Position numbers and translations under genes: made by a program. The notes beneath the pieces were generated by a model that saw nothing but the letters and a program-made list of their open reading frames with translations, was not told the origin of the DNA and searched no databases. A stretch of 23,752 nucleotides of DNA from Chloroflexota bacterium. Lineage in GTDB: Bacteria > Chloroflexota > Anaerolineae > Anaerolineales > Villigracilaceae. Shown one piece after another: positions 14,397-21,090 of this stretch (position 1 is the stretch's first letter; every line of letters begins with the position of its first letter). The stretch covers positions 1 through 23,752 of the forward strand of contig JACPVB010000140.1 in assembly GCA_016191985.1 (NCBI GenBank). Reading direction: 5' to 3'.

Positions 14397-16472
14397 TTAC
14401 GGCAATGTGTATTTGATGATGAGCTGGGGTTGCCCGCTGGCGGAATTGCCGCTGAGGAATTTCATGAAGTTGGCGACTGCGTCGTTATTGGTGCTCTTTG
14501 AAAAATACAGGCGGAACTGGGTGAGGCCCATGGTATTGATCTTGTTCCTGCCAGCCAAATTGAGCGTGACACTGTACCAGCCCGCAGCGGGGACTTTGCT
14601 AAACGTCCCTACCTGGGAAGCGGAGGGGGTGGCCTGGAAGTCGGTGACAGCCAGGGGCGCGGTTCCGAACGTTCCCTTGCGCACGTCCACCATCAACTTG
14701 CCGAGCACGTTGAAGGGATTGGCTCCCACCGGCGCGCCGCTCTGCTTGATCTTTATCACAGCGGACTGAATAACTGCGCCATCGGGGAGACTGCCCGTGT
14801 TGAAGGAAAGGATTCCGCGATATTGGCGTTTGGAAGAATCATCGCCGAGTTGGAAGGTAGCATCGGCGGAATTCTTCGTCCCGCCTAGGCCGGATGCCCG
14901 TGTTCGTTCAAGAATCCAGCCATCGTTTGCGCCCTGGGATTTGAAGGTGAGGACCGGGGTGATTGTCAGATTCGCGGCAATGTACGTCAGATCGTAATTG
15001 GCTGAGGCGGGGAAGGTGTTGATCGAGATCGCATACAAGCCGGGGGCTTCGCCAGAGGCGCGTTTTAACGTCAGAGTATCTCCGGCTGCCAATGATCCGC
15101 TCGTCACTTTGTAGGTTAGAGCGGGGTCGGGTGATCCAACCGCTTTGCTTTTTGCATCGGCTTGAATGGTCACGAGACGAAGGGTGATGGCGCCAGTCAA
15201 GTCAGGGACATAGGTATAGGAATAGTTGTTTCCGCCATTGCCGTCGTTCACCAGGCCAGCGGGTGTGAGCGTTTTGGCGGTGCCTACATTTTTCGTGTCA
15301 AAGGTTTGAGTCCAGACCGGTTCGGCGTCACCAGTTGCGAGCGGAGTCGAGGCGTCCAGTAGGGGAAGGCCGCTTGAAGCGGTAGTCCCATCATAGGTTT
15401 TAGAATCCGTCACCGCATTGACCGTGATCGGCAGTTGCGTGATCTCACCTGTGGTGTCGGGGACGAAATTATATTGATAGTTGAGACCGCTGTTGCCATC
15501 GTCCACCAGGCCGGTGGGGACGAGGGATTTGCCAGTGCCGACATTTTTATTCGCGAAGGTCTGAGTCCAGGCGGGTTCAACGTCCGGTGCGATGAGCGGC
15601 GTGCCCGCTGACAGGGTTGGTACGCCGCTTGAACTTACGCTTCCATCATAGACCTTTGAATCGGTTGCCGCTGTGACAGTGATCGGCCGCTGAGAAATGT
15701 TCGCCGTGCGGGTGGGGTCAACGAGGATGTAATTGGCCGCATCCGCGCCGGACAGGCCCAGGCCGTTAATGATGACCGTTTTGCCCGTGCCGGCATTTCT
15801 ATCCGCGAAGCTGCCGGTGATGGGACCAGTGGTATCGAGAGAGACATCGTCGCCGGAGAGGATGTCCGCCGCCGTGAGGGACGGGCTTCCCACGACGATC
15901 ACCGCCGAGGTGTCGCCATCATAGACTTTGCTGGTTGGAGTCAGGCCAGCCGCCGAAACGGTGACCAGTTTCGGGTCGACCGTTACCATGGGGGAGCCTG
16001 AAAATATTTCATACAAGCCATCGCCGCCCGGAATGTCCGTCATTGTGGTGAAGGAGTAGGGGGAAGCGGAAGGCGAGGGAATTGTCACACCGGAATAGGT
16101 GATCGTGAAGGATTCCCCAGTGAGGCAGCTTGTAATATCCACCTTGATGGTGGAGCCGGTGATGGCAAAGAGCGGGGCGCCGGTCAACGAGCAGGTGCCG
16201 GGGTCCACGCTGATATGCCCCGCTCCCACCGTGCTGACTGGAGGCGTCCAGCCTGCGGGAATGATCAACTGCACCTGTGACCCGTCCGGGAAGTCGTTAT
16301 TGGCTGTGAACGTAAAAACGAAGGTATTGCCGCTGCTGCCATACACCCCGCTCGTCGGGCTGACGGACATCAAGCCATCCCCGTTGACCGCCCCCGCCGC
16401 ATAGACGGGTGTGACTGCCTGAGTTAACAGCAGGCCAAGACAGATCAGAATATATAACCACTTTGCTCTCAT
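14397..16472 (-). CDS. Secreted YDG/MBG repeat protein with C-terminal DNRLRE/CBM96-like domain
   Basis: This is a secreted, probably surface-associated multidomain protein of 691 residues. The start at 16472 gives a clear signal peptide (MRAKWLYILICLGLLLTQAV, cleavage near PVYA, 22-25), with AAGGAG upstream; an in-frame ATG at 16514 would only add residues before it. After an N-terminal domain (about 30-168) come three YDG-type repeats at about 171-260 (SKVYDGDTSA), 264-346 (SKVYDGSVSS) and 349-432 (SKTYDGTTAS). An MBG-like unit follows (434-505, PDPALTYKVTSG). The C-terminal domain (508-690, RGILSFNTGSLPDGAVIQSA) resembles DNRLRE/CBM96-type domains. No sortase motif or membrane anchor is visible. 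Adhesion or glycan binding is plausible but unproven. Confidence 0.8.
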   Translation of the reverse strand: MRAKWLYILICLGLLLTQAVTPVYAAGAVNGDGLMSVSPTSGVYGSSGNTFVFTFTANNDFPDGSQVQLIIPAGWTPPVSTVGAGHISVDPGTCSLTGAPLFAITGSTIKVDITSCLTGESFTITYSGVTIPSPSASPYSFTTMTDIPGGDGLYEIFSGSPMVTVDPKLVTVSAAGLTPTSKVYDGDTSAVIVVGSPSLTAADILSGDDVSLDTTGPITGSFADRNAGTGKTVIINGLGLSGADAANYILVDPTRTANISQRPITVTAATDSKVYDGSVSSSGVPTLSAGTPLIAPDVEPAWTQTFANKNVGTGKSLVPTGLVDDGNSGLNYQYNFVPDTTGEITQLPITVNAVTDSKTYDGTTASSGLPLLDASTPLATGDAEPVWTQTFDTKNVGTAKTLTPAGLVNDGNGGNNYSYTYVPDLTGAITLRLVTIQADAKSKAVGSPDPALTYKVTSGSLAAGDTLTLKRASGEAPGLYAISINTFPASANYDLTYIAANLTITPVLTFKSQGANDGWILERTRASGLGGTKNSADATFQLGDDSSKRQYRGILSFNTGSLPDGAVIQSAVIKIKQSGAPVGANPFNVLGKLMVDVRKGTFGTAPLAVTDFQATPSASQVGTFSKVPAAGWYSVTLNLAGRNKINTMGLTQFRLYFSKSTNNDAVANFMKFLSGNSASGQPQLIIKYTLP

Positions 16473-16806
16473 TTTTTGCTCCTTGCAAATTGTTTGATTG
16501 AAAACATGAATCATGGATTGCCGTCAGGATCGATATTCCATTTAATAGTCGTAAAACGCGGGGGGAAAGTTACGGGAATTTGAAGAAACCCACTAGGAAT
16601 TAATTATGTGATTAATCCTTTTTGGCAGGCGTAAGGGCTGTTGCAAAAAATCCAATTTTTAACGCGAAGGCGCAATGGTTTTCAAGAAAACCCTTTGATT
16701 TTACGCATTCCTGATAAGAGCGGGCTTTATCCGCGCCCAGGATTCGCGACAGCGTACCAGAGAGATTGAAAAAGAATAAAGAAGGGTGGATGCATGTCGA
16801 TGGATG
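16473..16806. promoter_or_regulatory. Upstream region of the YDG/MBG gene
   Basis: This stretch carries the Shine-Dalgarno AAGGAG for the minus-strand gene and a possible minus-strand -10 (ACTATTAAATGG, near 16540). The remainder up to the repeat at 16807 holds no convincing gene; GTTGCAAAAAATCC and AACGCGAAGGCGC look like fragments of dispersed repeats. Confidence 0.3.
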
Positions 16807-16958
16807 GGGAGTGGCTAAAAGGATGGGCTAAGGAAACCTCTTACCACCGAGATCACAGAGTCCACAGAGATTTTTGAGAGGTCTTTCTCCGTGATCTCTG
16901 TGGACTCTGTGGTTAAATCTTTTGGCAAGCCCACGAGATTAGCCACTCCTGATGGATG
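16799..16958. mobile_element. MITE-like nested inverted repeat with 8-base flanking direct repeats
   Basis: Outer arms GGAGTGGCTAA (16808-16818) and TTAGCCACTCC (16939-16949) are perfect complements. An inner pair of 20-base arms, ATCACAGAGTCCACAGAGAT (16852-16871) and 16894-16913, differs from perfect complementarity at one position. The short pair TGGGCT/AGCCCA lies between. The roughly 144-base core (16807-16950) is flanked by GATGGATG at 16799-16806 and 16951-16958, as expected for a target-site duplication. There is no open reading frame, so it is non-autonomous if mobile. Confidence 0.6.
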
Positions 16959-16988
16959 AAGTGGTGTATTGAGAGAAATGGCAAGTGG

Positions 16989-16994
16989 TAAAAT
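16989..16994 (+). promoter_or_regulatory. -10-like element of a probable leaderless promoter for the DUF4258/DUF2283 pair
   Basis: TAAAAT ends 6 bases before the ATG at 17001, and there is no Shine-Dalgarno. This places a likely transcription start at the start codon. TTGAGA at 16969-16974 is a possible -35, but the 14-base spacing is short. Confidence 0.4.
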
Positions 16995-17000
16995 CAGGCT

Positions 17001-17276
17001 ATGTCGTTGCCGCCAATCATATCTTTTCGCTTTACAGGCCATGCGTTACAAGAAATGAAGAGACGCAACATCAGCGAAGTGGAAGTGGCACAGGTATTGG
17101 CTAACCCAGAACAAGCTGACAAGGTTCTTCCAACCCGCGCAATATATCAGGCGCGAATTGAACAAGGTGAACCTCCAAAACAATATTTGCTGCGCGTTTT
17201 TGTTGACATAGACGATATTCCCCCAAGTGTTGTGACTGTTTATCGAACCAGCAAGGTCAGAAAATATTGGAGATAA
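17001..17276 (+). CDS. DUF4258 domain protein (toxin-like)
   Basis: The 91-residue protein carries the DUF4258 pattern: an early histidine in FTGHALQEMKRRNISEVEVAQVL (11-33) and a compact basic fold ending VTVYRTSKVRKYWR (78-91). DUF4258 proteins are often encoded next to small DUF2283 or antitoxin-like proteins and are thought to be RelE-like toxins, but function is not established here. The next gene begins 4 bases later, and its ribosome-binding site overlaps this gene's stop codon. The gene is preceded by a MITE-like repeat and a -10 element directly at its start. Confidence 0.75.
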   Translation: MSLPPIISFRFTGHALQEMKRRNISEVEVAQVLANPEQADKVLPTRAIYQARIEQGEPPKQYLLRVFVDIDDIPPSVVTVYRTSKVRKYWR

Positions 17277-17280
17277 AATC

Positions 17281-17487
17281 ATGAAAGTCAATTACGATAG
17301 TGAGACAGACACGCTGACCATCATCTTCACAGATGCGCCTGTTGCCGAAAGTGATGAAGAAAAGCCAGGCATAATCCTTGATTACGATGAAAAAGGGAAT
17401 CTGGTTTCGCTCGAGATCATGGACGCATCCATTCGCGTGAACGCGCCCAGCAGGATCGAGTATCAAGTCTCTTCAATAGCAGAGTAA
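17281..17487 (+). CDS. DUF2283 domain protein (antitoxin-like partner)
   Basis: The 68-residue acidic protein fits DUF2283: it starts MKVNYDSETDTLTIIF (1-16), continues with ESDEEKPGIILDYDEKGNLVSLEIMDAS (23-50) and ends shortly after. Its acidity contrasts with the basic C-terminus of the preceding gene product, consistent with a neutralising partner. The Shine-Dalgarno GGAGA lies over the stop codon of the preceding gene, so the two are translationally coupled. A strong terminator follows within 6 bases, making a compact two-gene operon. Confidence 0.78.
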   Translation: MKVNYDSETDTLTIIFTDAPVAESDEEKPGIILDYDEKGNLVSLEIMDASIRVNAPSRIEYQVSSIAE

Positions 17488-17492
17488 ACACC

Positions 17493-17530
17493 AGACTTCC
17501 GAATTCTGACAGAATTCGGAAGTCTTTTAT
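17493..17530 (+). terminator. Rho-independent terminator after the DUF4258/DUF2283 pair
   Basis: GACTTCCGAATTCTG pairs perfectly with CAGAATTCGGAAGTC (17493-17523; 15 bases per arm with one base between, so the innermost pairs form the loop), followed by TTTTATATA. It separates the small gene pair from the TIR-STAND gene. Confidence 0.85.
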
Positions 17531-17538
17531 ATAGTGGG

Positions 17539-17544
17539 TATAAT
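17539..17544 (+). promoter_or_regulatory. Possible -10 element for the TIR-STAND gene
   Basis: GGGTATAAT lies just after the terminator and would give a leader of about 165 bases spanning the palindromic element at 17574-17678. No clear -35 is visible. Confidence 0.4.
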
Positions 17545-17573
17545 CAGGGAAAATTTATGGTAATTACAAGTCA

Positions 17574-17678
17574 TCTCAAAATGTCGTCCTGAGCGATAGC
17601 GAAGGGTCTCTACTCCGAAAATACGAGACTCTTCGGTCGCGAAGAACGCTCCCTCAGAGCGACATAGTGTATTTGAGA
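17574..17678. repeat. Palindromic element in the leader of the TIR-STAND gene
   Basis: TCTCAAA (17574-17580) and ATGTCG (17581-17586) are matched by CGACAT (17660-17665) and TTTGAGA (17672-17678). GTCTC/GAGAC form an inner pair (17606-17610 and 17625-17629). It includes CCTGAGC-N5-CGAAGGG (17588-17606), related to the copies at 14011 and 23543. It is non-coding and lies between the probable promoter and the start codon. Confidence 0.55.
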
Positions 17679-17715
17679 CAAGCACCTAGTCACCCACCCT
17701 TAAGCGAGGGAAAAT

Positions 17716-20700
17716 ATGACCGACGGACATTGCTTCATCAGTTATTCCAACGCAGACGCAGCGGACTTTGCTACCAAGCTGTCCGATGAACTCGAGGGCG
17801 GACATCCGTTCACGAGCGTTTGGTTCGATAAACGCGATTTGAAACCTGGTGATAACTGGGACGACCAGATTTCATCCGCCATTCGTGGATGCAAATGTCT
17901 CGTGTTCGTGTTGACCGAAGACAGCACATCCGAAGGCTCAGTCTGCAAGGATGAATGGACGTGGGCGTTGAAATACAAGAAGCCTGTCATTCCCATTCGT
18001 TTGCATACAAAAGCTGAATTGCCATTTCGCTTGGGAAGCCGTCAGTTTATTGATTTCGTTTCCAATTTTGATGCGGGGATTGCAAAGCTACGCAAGCATT
18101 TCACTTATCTTGATTCAGCCGAAGGAATTTTAGACGAACTCAAACACCGTCATGCGGATGCCACCCGCGACTTACGCCGCGCCCGCCCTGATGACCAGCC
18201 TCGGATTAAAGCAGAACTCGACGAATTGACCGACCAGATCAAACGTCAGGAAGAGATCGTTAGGAATCCCAAAGCGGCGGAAGAGAAGACTGAGAAGAAC
18301 ATCCAAAGCGGACTCGAGCGGGAGAGAAGTCCTGAGAAACGAGTAACGAGTAAAGAGACCTTCACGAAGTTCATCAACCCTCCTCCAGGGATCGCACCCA
18401 ACTATTTCCAAGACCGTTCCTTTGAAACTCAGCAACTCGTCAACTTTTTACTGAATGACTCTCAGCGCTTGATGACCATCGTGGGACGCGCGGGGGTGGG
18501 AAAAACTGCAATGGTCTGTCGCCTGCTCACGGCGTTGGAAAGAGGCGAGCTTCCCGATGATCTCGGTGAGATGAAAGTGGACGGGATCGTCTATTTGAGC
18601 GAGACGGGCAGTCACAGGGTCAACTTTGCGAACGCCTTCGCGGATTTGAGCAAACTCCTTCCGAAAGATGACGCCGATCGGCTGGAGGGAATCTATAAAA
18701 ACCCGCAGACATCCACAGGCGATAAAATGCGCGCGCTGTTGGATGCCTTCCCCAGCGGACGTGTGATCCTGCTGTTGGATAACTTTGAAACCCTGGTTGA
18801 CCCCGAAAGCCTGAGCCTGCGTGACAGCGAATTGAGCGACGCGCTGAACGCCCTGCTCAGCGGACAGCACCATGCCGTGAAAGCGGTCATCACCACCCGC
18901 ATTGCGCCGCGCGACCTGGCGATCAGCGAGCCAGGCAGGCAGCAACACTTAAGTTTGGATGAAGGACTCGAATCGCCTTATGCGGAAAACGTCCTGCGTG
19001 AAATGGATGCGGACGGACGCGTGGGACTCAAGTCCGCGCCTGATGCCCTGCTGAATAAAGCCCGCGAAAAGACACGCGGCTACCCGCGCGCGTTGGAAGC
19101 GTTGTATGCCATCCTGTCGGTTGACCGTTACACCACGCTCGAAGAACTGCTGGAGCTCAGCCTGCCCGATGAAGTAGTGCAGAAACTGGTGGGCGAAGCC
19201 TTCAACCGCCTTGACGCGAGCGCGCAAAAGGTGATGCAGGCGCTGGCTGTGTATAACCGACCCGTCAGCCCCGCCGCAGTTGATTATCTGTTGCAACCGC
19301 ACTTGCCAAGCATAGACAGCGCGCTGGTGCTGAACCGTCTGGTGAACATGCACTTCGCCCGCCGCGAGGCAGGACGGTATTATTTACATCCTGCGGATCG
19401 AGAGTTTGCATTTGGTTTAATTCCCACAGATGAAAGAGGAAAGAAGAAAGGGGAAGAAGAATTACGATTTACGCAGTACGCATTACTTGACCACGCCGCG
19501 AATTATTTCGCCCAGGCCCGCAAACCTCGTACAGAATGGAAAAAGCTTGATGACCTCGCTGCGCAATTAGCAGAATTTGACCTGCACTACGCCGCAGGCG
19601 ATTATGATACTGCCACACGTGTGTTAACTGAAATTGACGGCGAATACCTGCTACGATGGGGACATTATCGCTTGATGATTGATTTGCACAAACGTTTGGA
19701 AGATAATATTTCAGATAATAATTTACGCATGCTCAATTTGAATGGGCTAGGATTGGCACATTACAGCATTGGCAAAGTCAAAGAGTCCATTGACTTGTAT
19801 CATCAAGGCTTAAATACTTCTCGTGAAACAAAGGATCAAGGTTGGGAAAGTGCGTTTCTAGGCAACCTTGGGGTTGCCTCCGCCGATTTAGGTGATACGC
19901 GCAAAGCAATTGAGTATTACGAAAGACAGTCAGCAATTGCTCAAGAAATTGGTAAACTACAACAACAAGCGAATGCCCTTAATAATCTTGGGAGCGCTTA
20001 CAGTGATTTAGGCGATGCGCACAAAGCCATCGAATTCCATGAACAGGCATTGGCCATTGACCGTAAGATCGGCAACCGCAGAGGCGAAGGTTCTAGTCTG
20101 GGTAATCTGGGAAATCGCTACGCCACCTTAGGCGATGCGCGCAAAGCCATCGAATTTTATGAACAGTCGCTTGTTATTCGGCGTGAGATTGGCGACCGCA
20201 GAGGTGAAGGCATTGATCTAAGCAACATTGCAAGCCAATATTCAAGTCTAGCAGAATATGAAGAGGCTATTGATTACTATAATCAAGCATTACAGAATGC
20301 TCGCGAGATTGGAAATAGATACGGTGAAAGCAAACGATTGAATGGATTAGCGGGAGTTTTCATTGAAGAAGATGATTTACAAAATTCTATTAAACATTCG
20401 CGGGAATCACTTCAGATTGGTCAGGAAATGAGTAGACCTGAAGTTTGCATTGAAAGTGGTTATACACTTGCTCTTGCACTTCTGCTTTCAGCAAAACTTA
20501 ATGATGCTTTGCAGGTTATTCAAGAGGCTGGAAAGTATAATCAACCCAATTTCATTTTCAATGTTTCTGCCCTGCACGGAATCATCGCTTTGCGGCAAGG
20601 GGAAAGGGAAACCGCGCAAGAGGCTTTTACCAAGTCCATTGCGCAGGGGGATGAAATCCTAGCCAAGACGCCCGATTATTATTCCGCGCTGGATGCGAAG

Positions 20701-20925
20701 GGGTTGGCGTTGTGTGGGTTGGCGATAACCACAGGTGACAGTCATCTTAAAGATGACTGTCACCTACGTGCCATCGAAACCTTTAGAAAGGCGCGGGAGA
20801 TTGCGCCCCATGCGGGGGTGGTCAAGTCTGTGTTGAGGTTGTTCGATGAACTGGTCAAATGCGATGAGAAAGGCTTGCTCAATGATGTGCGCGAGGTGAT
20901 AAGCAATACCCCGTTGGTTGAGTAG
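17716..20925 (+). CDS. TIR-STAND-TPR protein (NLR-like, candidate defence protein)
   Basis: The 1069-residue protein combines three modules. The N-terminal TIR domain (about 5-125) shows CFISYSNADAADFATKL, VWFDKRDLKPGDNW and SVCKDEWTWAL (75-85); E80 aligns with the catalytic glutamate of NAD-cleaving TIR domains. A charged linker that may be a coiled coil (135-215) leads to a STAND NTPase (about 230-480) with Walker A GRAGVGKT (257-264), Walker B ILLLDNFE (351-358) and VITTR (391-395). A winged-helix-like region (490-570) precedes TPRs of 40-residue period starting at 675, 715, 755, 795, 835 and 875. GAGGG lies just before the ATG. By analogy with bacterial TIR-NLRs, TPR-triggered oligomerisation and NAD depletion during phage attack is plausible but unproven. 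The repeat region is AT-richer than the rest. A dispersed palindrome is embedded near the C-terminus, and the stop codon lies in a repeat. Confidence 0.9.
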   Translation: MTDGHCFISYSNADAADFATKLSDELEGGHPFTSVWFDKRDLKPGDNWDDQISSAIRGCKCLVFVLTEDSTSEGSVCKDEWTWALKYKKPVIPIRLHTKAELPFRLGSRQFIDFVSNFDAGIAKLRKHFTYLDSAEGILDELKHRHADATRDLRRARPDDQPRIKAELDELTDQIKRQEEIVRNPKAAEEKTEKNIQSGLERERSPEKRVTSKETFTKFINPPPGIAPNYFQDRSFETQQLVNFLLNDSQRLMTIVGRAGVGKTAMVCRLLTALERGELPDDLGEMKVDGIVYLSETGSHRVNFANAFADLSKLLPKDDADRLEGIYKNPQTSTGDKMRALLDAFPSGRVILLLDNFETLVDPESLSLRDSELSDALNALLSGQHHAVKAVITTRIAPRDLAISEPGRQQHLSLDEGLESPYAENVLREMDADGRVGLKSAPDALLNKAREKTRGYPRALEALYAILSVDRYTTLEELLELSLPDEVVQKLVGEAFNRLDASAQKVMQALAVYNRPVSPAAVDYLLQPHLPSIDSALVLNRLVNMHFARREAGRYYLHPADREFAFGLIPTDERGKKKGEEELRFTQYALLDHAANYFAQARKPRTEWKKLDDLAAQLAEFDLHYAAGDYDTATRVLTEIDGEYLLRWGHYRLMIDLHKRLEDNISDNNLRMLNLNGLGLAHYSIGKVKESIDLYHQGLNTSRETKDQGWESAFLGNLGVASADLGDTRKAIEYYERQSAIAQEIGKLQQQANALNNLGSAYSDLGDAHKAIEFHEQALAIDRKIGNRRGEGSSLGNLGNRYATLGDARKAIEFYEQSLVIRREIGDRRGEGIDLSNIASQYSSLAEYEEAIDYYNQALQNAREIGNRYGESKRLNGLAGVFIEEDDLQNSIKHSRESLQIGQEMSRPEVCIESGYTLALALLLSAKLNDALQVIQEAGKYNQPNFIFNVSALHGIIALRQGERETAQEAFTKSIAQGDEILAKTPDYYSALDAKGLALCGLAITTGDSHLKDDCHLRAIETFRKAREIAPHAGVVKSVLRLFDELVKCDEKGLLNDVREVISNTPLVE
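20733..20765. repeat. Perfect 33-base palindrome inside the TIR-STAND coding sequence
   Basis: AGGTGACAGTCATCTT (20733-20748) and its complement (20750-20765) are separated by one base. It is translated in frame as TGDSHLKDDCHL (about residues 1006-1017), between two helical segments of the C-terminal region. The length is 11 codons. Confidence 0.75.
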
Positions 20926-21058
20926 GCGGCGGGTTTCGATACGCAAAGAACGCTACTCAACCACCGCCGCCGTATCGAAACCAACAAGTGATAGAGAGTA
21001 TTTCCATTCACGGGTGGTTTCGATACGCCGCAAAGAACAAGAGCGCGGCTACTCAACC
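20916..21058. repeat. Clustered GGTTGAGTAG / GGTTTCGATACG repeats over the TIR-STAND stop codon
   Basis: Two short motifs alternate: GGTTGAGTAG at 20916-20925 and, inverted, at 20953-20962 and 21049-21058; GGTTTCGATACG at 20932-20943, inverted at 20971-20982, and direct at 21016-21027. The first motif supplies the TAG stop of the TIR-STAND gene. The cluster fills the convergent gap before the oxidoreductase gene and could form hairpins on either strand. Confidence 0.65.
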
Positions 21059-21090
21059 ACCGATTCTTTCTTAAATATAAATCCCTCGCG

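Noticed and set aside
17557..17592. Eleven-codon mini-ORF 13 bases after the TATAAT in the TIR-STAND leader, a possible leader peptide
   Set aside because: No ribosome-binding site, and its second half is the dispersed palindromic repeat.
19455..19490. Repeat-like stretch GAATTACGATTTACG inside the TIR-STAND gene as a second in-frame insertion
   Set aside because: The encoded residues (RFTQYALLDHAANYF) look like ordinary sequence for this protein type, so coincidence is likelier.
20916..21058. CRISPR array from the repeated GGTTTCGATACG units
   Set aside because: Units are too short, alternate in orientation, are irregularly spaced and have no cas genes nearby.
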